Below the pieces are notes generated by a model. The model was not told the DNA's origin, did not search any database, and saw nothing but the letters and a program-made list of their open reading frames with translations. The position numbers and the translations under genes were made by a program. Shown one piece after another: positions 9,250 to 19,989 of a DNA stretch of 64,000 bases. The DNA comes from Atriophallophorus winterbourni (Eukaryota; Platyhelminthes; Trematoda; Plagiorchiida; Microphallidae): contig JACCGJ010010187.1 in assembly GCA_013407085.1 (NCBI GenBank), forward strand, positions 1 through 64,000, in the 5' to 3' direction. The stretch's first letter is position 1; each line of letters opens with the position of its first letter.

Positions 9250-12175
9250 ACCTGTTTGCTACATCTGCCTACTTATATTATTTTAGTAACGTGAGAACTT
9301 TTCTATAATTGGCTTACCTATCTGCAGGTCCTAGAAACTAGTTAATTCAAATCATGGTGCTCATCCACCCCTTAATTCATACTACTCTCGGTTACTCAAT
9401 GCTTCCTTTGATACGCCATGTGTATATTCCATTCATTAAAACAAATCCTTATTAAACAAATTGCTATTTTCCGTCGATCCCGAATGTGGATGAAATTGAG
9501 TTATTAGGTCTGATTTTATGCTCTATTTTTATGGATGATTTTAAAAAATGGAAATGATGAACTTGCACTCATTGCTATCTACGAATTTCACATCTAATTC
9601 CTTGAGCAGTTTGTACGAAATGTATTGGCAATCTCCAAGACATTAGCGGTAAATTACTAAAGTTTTCTTGTTTGATATTATCAAAGAATGCTCCTCATTC
9701 GTGATCATTTTTATAGCTTCCCATTCTGCATTTGCGAGACAGATTTCAATTTTACCCGCTTGTATATCTTCACTGATTTTTTCATGTTTGTTTGATGTCA
9801 TTATTCCGGTGTACTCAGTATCTCCCTTTATAGCAATCGGAAATACTCATCATTGATTTCCGATAAAAATCATTTCTTTCGTTTCCTTTCTATATTTGAC
9901 TTCATATATGGATTGTTTCATTTAATTTTTCGTAAGAAAACAGTTATTCTATTCCGATCAGAATCCCAGTGCCCATGCTCCGAGAATTCATTCGGCATCG
10001 ATTTTTTATCCTGCTTTTACGAAACTTTGATTTAGAATTTTTTCTGTTTAATTGAGTTTAAGTACCTCGATTTTGATTTATCCGTTTCCCATTGCTTCCA
10101 TCAACGCGGTTTCGTTACTTTCTAAGGATTTCGTGACGTCTCATGAAAAAATTTCATGTGGTTTTTAAAACAAATTGCATTCGGATTTTAGGATGAAATT
10201 CTCCTGATAAGGATTCAGACAGGTTTACGACGTCTTTGCACGAGTTTGTTGAACGAAAAAGCCGTGCAGTGACCATAAATTATATGTGGAATGCTTGTGG
10301 CGACCGGGGAAATGCATGGCAAGTTTTCGATTTTGCACCGATGGGGGTTTGGAATTATCATACTACGTCGCAAGTACTGATTGTTTCAGCGTGACATATT
10401 CTATAAATACTGTAAATGTTTTATATAATCAATCAAATGGTTCTTTTTAAACGCTGTTTTGTTGGTATAATTAAAATAAACCGTATTCCCTTATGGTGCA
10501 TCAACACATCTTAATTACCCTCTTCATTTTCAACATGATCTGTTGAGTTCTAATTAAAGCAACTTACCAAATGACCTATGTAGCTGAAATCATCAATCGT
10601 TTAAGCATGGTAGTTGAATAGATTAGTAGTAGTTGAATATTTCTGCAATAAATGTGGATAATATACGGGCCAGACACATGTCCACTTTTACTATCTAGAA
10701 TGGAAATACTACACATCGTTTGACTTTGTTACGAAACCTCGATTTTTATTTGACTTGAGTGAATTTTTGAAGTTTTCCTTACTCACCGACTCGGGTGCTA
10801 TTGATTGCTTCGTTGTCTAGTGTCTGTTTCAAATCTGGTGTTAACTTATTTGTATCGTCCATTTCATGTTGCTCCTCGGTCTGAGATTAGCCATTCGTGG
10901 CATAGCTGGCAGCTAAACTTAATGTCACACGCTCACAATCAGAACTATTAAAGTTTCAAGACACATGTAGTTTAATCAGCCAATTGATATTTCTTTAACT
11001 TGACTGTCGTTGTAAGTGCAGGGTTTAACGTAGATTTGGCATTTTTGACATCATTTAATACTGGTAATATAAATGTACTTAAAACCTGAATTCTACTCAC
11101 ACTGACGCCCTTGGTTTTTCTAAGCTTGTGTGCGAGAAGCGAAATTTTACCCATAACTGCTCACAACGATACCTTATGAAGTTCACGTATATTAATAACT
11201 ATTAGCGCCATGTATAGAATTTGTCTTTCTGATGTTTTAGTTTTGCTTCCAACTGACTGTGACAGTTCAACCTGCAATTACATTACCAGAACATCACGTT
11301 TCTCACATTAAACTCAATATAATTCATAAAATTTTATTTCCCAATGTGCAGGCGATGATGAGTGTATTCTCGTTGTGATTTATTCCTGTTGCTTTGCTCC
11401 GCTTCATTCGAGCAGTATAAACAAACAAAGTGATTGACATTCAGTTGTCCTTAATGGATTTTCAGTATTGCAGTTCGCATCACGCACCACTCAAACGAAA
11501 AATTCATGCATATGGAAAACAATATAATTCTTGAGAGCTCGGGAAAATACAAGAAAGTGTTTTTCACTCTCTCTGCTTGATCCTAATTTAAATAGCCGTC
11601 AAGACGAACGAATCAATAGGTCCATCGAAATGTGTGGTGAGATAATCAGCAATCAGTATGCAAACTAAACCACAAAACAAAATTCAAACATAGGTTGTTT
11701 TTAGGGCAGCAAAGTTAAACTTCGATTGTCAGTCGACGCTTTTGGCTAATTTGACGAAATACAGTATCAAAAGGCTGTTTCATCATTTGTGTGGTAGAAA
11801 AGTTTTGCTTGACTCATCGCATGCCGGAACACTTTCAAAGGTAGAGGTGGGGATGGAGTGCTATTTAATTACGTATCATGTTCTGACTAAAACACTTGAT
11901 CTGACGAAGCTTCTGTGCCAGAAGCGAAACATTACCAAAACCTGCTCTAACTGATTGCACTCAAATTTCTTTGCATTAAGAGTACACGATCGGTCTCAAA
12001 CATATTCGATTTGAAATGTGATTAATATTGAACATTAAACTAGCATAATTAAAGAACGTAACATTGATTTCAGTTTAACGCTTTGATATGAATCAAATTT
12101 ATCTTAAAATTTTTACTTACCATTTAGTTTTGCTGACATTCAAATAGTCTGCGGGTAGATCAGTACCAGTTATTA
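9250..12175. other. AT-rich intergenic stretch with one short repeated motif
   Basis: No gene seen. About 11115-11165 and 11908-11952 share a 45-bp direct repeat of the form aagcttstgtgc-agaagcgaaa followed by ttaccc/attacc and ctgctc-aac, a diverged pair of an unnamed dispersed repeat. ORFs here are short and without familiar motifs. Confidence 0.4.
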
Positions 12176-12184
12176 CAATTCAAG

Positions 12185-12700
12185 TAGAATGCCATAGTGT
12201 CGCGTCAGCCTATTGGCCAAGACTCGCAACATTCAATGTGTATATTCCCGGTTCAAATCCACGCTGTGGTTCCTACTCCGCGGGATGTGATCAACTCATT
12301 ACTTTGGTCATCCATAAGCGCCTTGAGTGTGTAGCAGACCATTTATTATTGTACACTTCTATTTACTCTATCTTTCTCTAACATGTGATTCAAAAGTCTG
12401 TTTGCATCACGTTTATATTGTCGCCCGGCCGGTGACATCAACCAGTTCAAAAAATAATATGGTGCGACATATATAAAGAAGTGGATACTAAGAGCAATGA
12501 ACAAGAGGATATCGGAGACAAGAACATCAACCGGCAGCGAACAACAGTACTGCCCTCTTTTCCTGACGTGTGTAGATCGATACACACGTTGGCGACTACT
12601 TATCACCCCGCAAGACCAGGAATCACTATGTGATTCTGTGTTTGAACACCGTGGTTCGTTGTACGAACCCCATGTAACAGTGGTATTCAAGTGTAACATT
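12185..12700 (+). mobile_element. tRNA-derived SINE split by a 270-bp insertion
   Basis: The head carries an exact B-box-like GGTTCAAATCC (12250-12260) about 45 bases after an A-box-like cagcctattggcca, as in a tRNA-derived pol III promoter. The body (catccataagcgccttgagtg, 12309-12329) and, after an interruption, the tail (aatcactatgtgattctgtg to gttcgttgtacgaaccc, about 12620-12690) are together the reverse complement of part of the 241-bp tandem unit at 34.9 kb. In that unit the two pieces are adjacent, so about 12341-12609 is a later insertion. Sequences gcagacc and gcaagacc at its edges may be a decayed target-site duplication. Confidence 0.6.
12341..12609. mobile_element. unidentified insertion inside the SINE
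   Basis: Defined by the uninterrupted copies at 34.9-35.4 kb. On the minus strand it is open for about 85 codons, with a hydrophobic segment (LLFIALSIHFFIYV) followed by a basic stretch and a TAA next to AATAAA. This could be a fragment of a copied transcript or chance; no family is recognised. Confidence 0.4.
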
Positions 12701-12829
12701 GTTTACTTATACATGCGTTTCAATCAATCCGGGTGTAAATTTGGTTCCAGCATGACTCACAAAATTAAATTTCACAGGCAGCTAAGTATCGAGTTTGTGA
12801 AATCATGTCCGTTTTCGTGAAGGAAAGAA

Positions 12830-13855
12830 GTCAGAACTTTTCGTTCTTGGTTCAGTGATGCCATAACTGTTTGCCAATTTTGAGTGATCATATAATGGCT
12901 TGTTTAATTGCTAATATACAATGGTTTCCGGTTATACATTACATCACTATACATTAAATGTTCAGATTTAGCCTGTTGATAATAGGTTTTCACTTTAGTT
13001 TCAATTGGAAACAGCCTGGAACATTACAGAGTGCTTTAAGCATATGGGCGTGTTGAAAGCAAAACCAAACCGGTTCCTTGTGTGATCTGACGTTAATGTA
13101 TGTTTTAAATTCTAGTTTACGCAAAACCTCGAAAATTGATTCAAGATTCTAGATATCATGAAAATCAAGAATTTGTACTGACAATGCATTTCGCTCAAAA
13201 ATCACCATAGAATAATGAATTTTCGTTTATAAATAAATAAGTCGCATTCAATTACAGCTCGTGTTGGAGTTAATGTGTTGATGTTGATGGTAACTCCACT
13301 CAACGAAAATCGAGCGACCATTATTAAAACCTTGATTCTAATTTCGAAACTGAAACGTTTATATGTTTACCGTTTTGTTATTTACTATTTGCCTGCTGGT
13401 TTGACGGTTCATATATGTCCTTGCGAATTGCAATGAAGAAAAAATTCAGGTGTCTGAACATGCTCCAGATTAACAACCTCAATTCAAACTGACATCGCAT
13501 TTAAAAAAAGCAACATGTGTCCTAAATCTAGTCAATCAGGTATTCGGGAAATTTTCACAAAAGACATTTCAAGGATCATGAAAACATACCTGAGACAAGC
13601 CATGGCATACGCTATGCAATCATGATCTCTGCAGCTCAAGAACGATGCACAACTTATGCAGCAAATGTATCACCGCTCAACAAATCTAGTTCCTGACATC
13701 CGAAACAAGCATTTTAAAGAAAGTATAGCTCACCTGTATCTGTTCTAATTTCCCATTCGGTAAATCAGAGGAGACCATATCCTACTGTACAAAATATTGC
13801 ATACAGCGAAAGGATTCCCGGATTTATCGGACCCATCATTATAGGCTAATAGTGC
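12830..13855. other. intergenic, nothing recognised
   Basis: No ORF with family motifs and no clear repeat. Confidence 0.4.
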
Positions 13856-13859
13856 TCCA

Positions 13860-14125
13860 TTCCCGCCCAAACTGTAGAAGATTTTTATTCTGTCCGAGTC
13901 TGTTTTACTTGGAACAGGTTACCTTCTGCCGTTACTCACTCCACTAGCTTGCATACATTTAATAGGAAATTAGACGAGTTTATATTTATTCGTTTCCCAA
14001 ATACTTATATACTGTTTTAATCTAATTGCTCAGCGTGTTTTCATACACTTTTATTCTATTTTTCACCATACTATGGTTATTGTTCATCTTAATGCATTTT
14101 AGACCATAAAAAACCTTGAATTACC
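13860..14125 (+). mobile_element. CR1-like LINE 3' end fragment
   Basis: Plus-strand translation of about 13885-14005 gives the CR1 ORF2 C-terminus (FYSVRVCFTWNRLPSAV, then LHTFNRKLDEFI), followed by a 3' UTR with the tatggttattgtt...accata tail shared by the CR1 copies at 15.2, 39.7 and (inverted) 15.5, 32.9 and 62.3 kb. Five-prime truncated, typical of aborted target-primed reverse transcription. Confidence 0.75.
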
Positions 14126-14610
14126 TCGAATGTTCACCCATCTACGACGGCGCCACCTACGTTGGCTGGGCCATGCGTACAGAATATAGAATGGCCGTCT
14201 TCCAAAAGATCTACTTTATGATGAATTAAAATCAGGAAGTTGACCATTAAATAGACCGCATTTCTGGTGTTAAGACATTTGCAAAATAGATATGAAAGCT
14301 CTTGAAATCGAGCTTGCAATTTAGGAAGAAATTGCTCTTGAGCGATAACTTTGGAAGCATTGTGTAATGCGCCGTCTGCAAGCTGGAAAATAGCACATAC
14401 TGCTCTCGTCCGCCAATCGTAGATCATGACGTCAAAATGCAACTGCGACCGATCATCCGAGTACTGCATAACGCTGTCAGCGTTGCGGGAGAGATTGCTC
14501 TCCCCGGAATGGGACTGTTTAGTCATTTGTATCATGGTAGAGCATGGAAACATCATGCGCTTGTGATGTGAATCCATAGTCGACATCAACTGAAGAAGGA
14601 CAACAATAAT
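14126..14610 (+). mobile_element. 3' fragment of the 44.7-kb LINE family
   Basis: Plus-strand text starting MFTHLRRRHLRWLGHAYR matches the C-terminal region of the intact ORF at 44710-47628, with stops and a frameshift, then the zinc-finger Cys-Gly-Arg-Asp-Cys and the conserved 3' end gtcgacatc-actgaag-agga. In a shifted frame it still shows a His codon (LFSH) where the intact copy has Arg. Confidence 0.8.
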
Positions 14611-14869
14611 ATTTATTCATATCCTATCAAGTTCATGTAGTGTAAATACTGTACAACATTAAATATGCTCAACTTATTCTGTGATAATTTTGAACGGTTT
14701 CAAATGTCAGAAATGCCTTGAAATGAATTTCGAAAATATATTAGCAGGCTGTATACAAATGTTTCATTTTGGAATAAATTATTTCTGTTAGCCATAAATC
14801 AGACATAAAGGAGAATGCGAGGTGATCTCATCATCTCATACAAAATACTTACTACTGTTTCACAACCTA

Positions 14870-15265
14870 TGGACATATTATTCCACCTTCGAACTTTCAG
14901 CAACAGCCGTGGTCATGGTTACCAGTTGGAAATACCACATTCCAAACGGAACTGCCGCAGGTATTTTATTCGGTGCGTGTGTGCTTTGTTTGGAATTCCC
15001 AACCTGCCGATTTGGTAAGCTCAAACAGTTTGTCTATATTCAAATCGAAACTTGAAGATTATATGAGAGCTAATCCGAATTTTGCCCCCAACTATTATTA
15101 AACTATTATCGTCCCATTAATTTTTATTTTATTTATACATATATACCTATAGTACCTATAGTTCGACTCCATGGTTATTGTAAAGTTAATTGCTTTTTCA
15201 ACCATACATCTTGAAACTTCAATCTTGAAGCTGGAGGTAATTTTAAAAGGCGTTTTTCATCATGA
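14870..15265 (+). mobile_element. CR1-like LINE 3' end fragment
   Basis: After a frameshift, 14993-15100 encodes NSQPADLVSSNSLSIFKSKL and ends APNYY-stop, the typical CR1 C-terminus. The 3' UTR ends with the shared tatggttattg...accatacatcttgaa tail near 15240. It faces the minus-strand CR1 that ends at 15476, so two CR1 3' ends meet tail to tail with about 200 bp between them. Confidence 0.75.
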
Positions 15266-15606
15266 CTAAACTGTATTTTACCTTTTCAGCACGAACTTCG
15301 TTTGAGTGGTTCACCACAGTTTTTGACCAGACCACACAGTGCCTGTGAATTCACACGTTGGTTTTGAATATCGGTCGTTGGTGGGTGGTTTCGCGAATAT
15401 TGAACTTCCGTTCTTTTTCTATATGGAAGATTTGTTGGCATATTATTAATAACATGCTGTTCGTGTATCGATTTGAGAAAATAACAAGGATTCCAGTTTA
15501 CAAGGATTTATGGTTAAAACGTTAATACTTTACAACACCACAGGGTTACGGTATGAATGAAAATGTGAAAAATATAATATTATAAAAGGAATAGAAAATG
15601 TCAAAT

Positions 15607-17418
15607 TTAAGGCTCACGAATGATGTTTTTTGCATATGTAAGTCCAATTTCGCTTAAACACACCGCCAGGAAAGTAGAGCCCACTGCATGTTGGGGTAGA
15701 GAATTCCAGAGAAATACGGTGAAAATAATGCGTCGACGGGAAATTGGGATGTAAAGGGATAAGGTATGTCCGCGTGTCACTTTCACATCACACACATCAA
15801 TCAAGTGTTTTAGTGGATGTCCTTCGGTGGACACAATTCTATAGGTCAGAATAATAATGCGTCGTATCTCCCTTTGGGCAAAGTCACGTCGACACAGATG
15901 TATCAATCTTTCGGTTTGCGGAACACTGCGAAGACCCATCATAAACTTTGTTGCTATGTGATAGATTTTATCAAAGAGAGCAATATCCTTTCGCAGCCAA
16001 GGAGCCCAGACCTCTACAGCATACACCATCGTAGGGTAGACGTTCATTATCCTTGGTAAATTTACAAGCGAGAATCTTCCAAATATTCTTCGAAAAGTAC
16101 CTAACAATCTGTTATCTTGGCAGTGAACCGTGCTCTTCAGGCTTCCACTAATCCATACTCCAAGTTCTTTTCCGACGAGCTCCATGTCAAGTTTTCAGTT
16201 CCCAATCGATATGTCCACGGAACATACATGCCAAGGTGGAACATCTTACTTTTTCGACGGTTAAATGTCATATCATTCATTAACGCCCAAATTCACACGT
16301 TGTCTAATTCCATTGACAGTGGCTCACAATCATCTGCAGAACTGATTTGCGTCCAAAATTTTCATATCATCCGCGAACAGGACAATTTTAGATCATATGA
16401 GAGGGTTAAATTGTTTATGTATAATAGAAAGAGAAGCGGGCCCTGCACGGACCCTTGTGGGTCTCCGCTGATGTATTTGAACATTTGGGATAGCACTCTG
16501 TTTACTCTAACTCGTGCATGGCGATCTGACAGGCAGTCGCACAACCATGAGAGGAGTGGATCACATATTCCTGCACACATCATTTTTGAAGAAGCAAATT
16601 GTTATTGACTTTGTAAAAGCTATTGAAATGTAACAGACTTGTAACAGACTTGAATGCAAGAACTTCTATCCAACTCCTTCATCCAGTCGTCTAACACTAT
16701 GAGAAGATTCGTTAGACAGGAGCGATGGGATCGAAATACATGCTGAGCTGTCGAAAACAAATTACGCGATTCGTAGTGTACAATTATTCTCTCTGAGACT
16801 ATACGTTTCATGATTTTACCAATAACAGGTAACCGTGTGATGGGGCGATAATTTGCAGCATCGGATCAGCAGCCGCCTTTGAAGATAGGTGCAATCACAC
16901 CGGAATTCCAATCTTCTGGTACCACTTCCTTAAGCAAAGAACAGTTAAACAGGCTGGAAAGCGGTTCAGAAAGATGACGGTGACAGAACCTGAGCACATT
17001 CGGTGTTATACCATCCATACATGGGGATTTTCTTACATTTAGTTTGAGCAATTGACTTGCAACAATCTCTGGATTTATCAACATTTCTCCCAATGTTTCG
17101 ATTACTGAGTCGACTGAATACTCACAAGGTTCAACTAAAACCTTTGGCCCAAACACTTTAAAGTAATCAAACGCAAGAGATTTGTGGTTTCCAACATGGT
17201 CTCAATGAATTTTTCACGATTCTGGACGGCAAAATACCTGGTTTGAGTTTTGCTTTCGCGTTCATGATTTTGTATAGTAACTTAGGGTTGCGTTCCATTT
17301 TTGACAGGAGCATCAATTGGTGCGCTTCCTTATCCTCTCGAATAAGTGCAGTCACTTTGTTACGTAACATACAGAAATGTTGCCAAGAAGTAGAAGTATT
17401 GTTGGCTTTATGCTGCAC
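15607..17418 (-). pseudogene. CR1-like ORF2: reverse transcriptase and C-terminal domain, broken
   Basis: In minus-strand order: linker NKVTALIREDKEAH (near 17350), RT start KSPCMDGITPNVLRFCH and VVPEDWNSGVIAPIFKGG (16870-17040), STAQHVFRSHRSCLTNLL (near 16730), motif B SGDPQGSVQGPLLFLLYIN (16415-16480), motif C VLFADDMKIL (near 16365, in another frame), then an uninterrupted C-terminal 192 codons (16185-15607) with ELGVWISGSLK, VYAVEVWAPWLRKD, RTIVS-type and HPLKHLIDVCDVKVTRGH segments. Motif A lies in the poorly preserved stretch near 16600. At least four frame changes; inactive. Confidence 0.8.
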
Positions 17419-17639
17419 CCACGCTGCTCGCTTCGATGCTATCCACTTTTTTGTTCTGCTGTGGACAACAAAACGAAGTTCATGTTCGGATCTTCAGTTT
17501 CAGAAAATATACAAACTCGTTCCATTGCGAGTCAGGGCTTGTGTAGTCCGTCTGCCAATACTGAATCTGCAGGAGTGATTTACTCAGGGCCAATTTGTCT
17601 ACCCGGAGAACAACCGCATTCAGAGCAACAGATTGATTA

Positions 17640-18890
17640 GTACTGCGAACATAGTCGTACATAAGCACTGAATGGCACTAAGACCCGATCGCTTTGACAG
17701 ATTGTTCTTCCGATGTTAACACCAAATCCAATACGGATGGACGGTCAGAACCTCTTCTCCGAGTGCATTCGTGAACATGGTTGTATAAAAGTACTCAATC
17801 TATTACCTCTCTAAATCGATATTATAGCGTTTGTGGGGAGTGAACGTCTCTGAGATAAAGGGTAGGCAGGCTAAAATCACACATAATAAGTATTGTTGCA
17901 TGCTGAGTGCGAGTCAAGCGCTGAAGCACTTGGATCAACCTTCCGTTGTACGAATCCGTAGATGAAGGGGACCGGTAGACCACACCAAATCATGCAAACT
18001 TCACCAGACATCAGCGTTAAAGAACACCAAATTGTATCCTCAAGGATGAATTCTGTGTTGTCTATTGAACGGCACTGGAGTCGATTATGATAATAAAGAG
18101 CAACACCGCAACCAATTCCCTATCGATCGTTCCTCATCTAATTCATAATTGGAATCAATTGGGAAGAATACCACGTTTCTATCTTTGTGACCATGTCAGG
18201 TAAAGAGTGCGAGCATATTCCGGTTAACCCTTTCATGCCTGAATTATTTTCTAACCCGAAATAAAATATTTTTTCTTCGGAAACGAGTTGCCCAGAGGTG
18301 AAATAACACAAATAATATAAAACGTTTGTGATATTCACATAATTGAGAAAATAACAAAATGTAACCAATTGGTTACATCCGGCATAAGTCATCAGTGTAC
18401 GATTTTGGTGACTTCTGCCGGATGGAACATAAAGGTTACATCTATTTAAACGCAACGCATTTCGAAGATTTTCAGATTTATTCCAATTTTTTTACATAAT
18501 GTCTTTGTAGGCATGACTAAGTTTATACTGGAACAAAATTTATAATAACTGAGACTTTCACACGATTTTTATTCGGCTCACAAAACTGCGAATTGTGAGG
18601 ATAAGTTCGAAACCCGTACCAACACATACTTTCTGTTTCACTGTGGACAAGTCAATGATGATTGCGAACAAAGAAGAAAATCACCCTGCAGTTGACAAAA
18701 TTCTGTATGCCGCCGTGCAAAAAAATTCGGAAAATTCAGTTAGAATTAGCTTAAAATGATTTGCGAAGTTCATGTAACCAAAAGGTTACATCCGTCCTGA
18801 AAGGGTTAACTCCGCTAATTTGTTCGAAAGGCTCTGAGCATTTGTATATAAACATCTCATAGAGCCTGTAGTGTTCAAATCATGAAAGGT
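17640..18890 (-). pseudogene. CR1-like ORF2: endonuclease domain, split by a MITE
   Basis: Minus-strand pieces: LAELTGICSHSLPDMV and IETWYSSQLIPIMN (endonuclease catalytic Glu region; the Thr-Glu-Thr-Trp seen in relatives reads IETW), RLIQVLQRLTRTQHATIL with IMCDFSLPTL (position of the GDFN motif; Asp kept, Gly and Asn lost) and PSVLDLVLTSEEQSVKAI. Removing the MITE with one TTAA copy makes LAEL run directly into TGICS in frame, which fixes the insertion site. Confidence 0.75.
18228..18805. mobile_element. 578-bp piggyBac-type MITE with TTAA target duplication
   Basis: Flanked by TTAA at 18224-18227 and 18806-18809. Ends are inverted: CCCTTTCATGCC at the left and, read from the right, CCCTTTCAGGAC. 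TTAA duplication with CCC-starting ends is the signature of piggyBac-superfamily transposons. Inside, atgtaacc/ggttacat motifs recur near both ends, including the palindrome GTAACCAATTGGTTAC (18361-18376). No transposase ORF, so it moved with help from another copy. It sits in the endonuclease of the CR1 copy and its removal restores the frame. Confidence 0.8.
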
Positions 18891-18892
18891 AA

Positions 18893-19960
18893 TCAATGGG
18901 CGGACTCGGTTAGAGTCGCAATGCCCCTGTTTTTTGGAGCTATCGCATGATATTCAGTATCAACAGCATCACTCGGCGTTAGTGGGTCGGTACTATCCGT
19001 TTGCTTGCTTCCGGCTATTATCATGGGCAAGCTCAAATTGACGTTTTGGGCGAGGTTTCTTCTATTAGCTTTCCATTCACGTTTGATACCATCGGTCATT
19101 TCGGTTGTCAAGACAGTTAGCTTTAAATGGCTAGGACCTTGCATTTTATAGTTAGCAGACCGCGGTATCCTAAAAGCATCAACGAGTACAGCTTTTTTAA
19201 TACCGATTATTTCGGTTAAGTATTTCCACTGTTCTGATCGTGCTCACACTTAACTTGAGAAAATAAGTCGGCAGCATCTTTCGGAACGCCTAGAAATACA
19301 ATACTTCTGGGATTATTTTCTTCTAGATATTTCTTCGACGACTGTCGCTCCCGCCATAGTAAATCTGCATGGATACGACATGTAGACTATGGAACACCTC
19401 TAAGAAGATAATCATTTAAAAGTACCTATTCCACGTCCTCCGCAGATTGCAGCGTCAGTCGTAAAAGACGAGAATCATTTTGTGAGACGGGTTCAAATGG
19501 CTTTTCAGCCGAACTATGATGAGGGCTCTTTGGCAGTAACCTCTAAGTCGGGCATCTATGATGTCTTTATAACGTTTTTTATCAGTTCATTCAGTTTTTG
19601 TATACTGGATTCAAGTCCATTTAGACCCGTCTCAATTTCATACTCAGGGATTTTCGCTTCCGAGGAAAACGATGCTGGTTTGGCCTTGCAAACCCGGCAA
19701 ACGTAACAAACACCGGGATAATTATCTCCGTTAATAATCGCTACCAAAACCGAGGTCAGCGATTTGTCGCATTTTGTATGCACTTTCATCAAACAAACTT
19801 AACACGTGAGAGACCTCTCCTTAGGACTTAATGACTTTTGGCAAACCGTAAACATACAGACCGATGCACTTTGTCTTCTTTTCGGGGTCATCCGGTCAGG
19901 GTTGAGATAAGCAATTTTCAGTGATGTGTGCAAAAGCCGTGGTTCTGTAGAGCGATCGAT
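18893..19960 (-). pseudogene. CR1-like ORF1 with PHD-like zinc finger, broken
   Basis: Minus-strand reading from about 19890: CMFTVCQKSLSPKERSLTC, an in-frame TAA at 19801-19799, then VCLMKVHTKCDKS and YPGVCYVCRVC, together a C-x3-C...C-x2-C...H-x2-C...C-x2-C finger of the PHD kind known in CR1 ORF1. Then a short coiled segment, NPRSIVFLGVPKDAADLF, VDAFRIPRSANYKMQGPSHL and a Ser/Thr/Asp tail. A relative of the same protein is at 26.5-27.5 kb (YPGVCYVC versus FPGVCYVC). In live elements ORF1p is an RNA-binding chaperone. Confidence 0.75.
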
Positions 19961-19989
19961 TATGAATATCGTGAGCGACGCAAAAGAGC

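Larger units (their letters stand above)
15476..19960 (-). mobile_element. CR1-like non-LTR retrotransposon, near full length, degenerate
   Basis: About 4.5 kb on the minus strand (3.9 kb without a 578-bp MITE at 18228-18805). Order: ORF1 with a PHD-like Cys/His finger (about 19900-18900), ORF2 endonuclease (about 18880-17640), linker, reverse transcriptase (17160-16340), C-terminal domain (16185-15607), and a 3' UTR ending near 15476 in the gtaaagt...accataaatcctt tail shared by other CR1 ends here. Multiple stops and frameshifts. The 5' limit is uncertain. CR1-like is inferred from PQGSVQGPLLF, the HPLKHL...TRGH tail and the PHD-type ORF1. Confidence 0.85.

Noticed and set aside
11890..11955. 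CTGACGA with a 7-bp hairpin and GAAAC as a hammerhead
   Set aside because: An extra base sits before the stem and no GUH triplet is available for stem III; kept only as a dispersed repeat.
12346..12699. 117-codon minus ORF as a gene (faint cytochrome P450-like look)
   Set aside because: Half of it is antisense to the SINE, and the resemblance is only a few residues; treated as part of an insertion.
14134..14589. 151-codon minus ORF
   Set aside because: It is antisense to a LINE 3' fragment that aligns to the intact copy on the plus strand.
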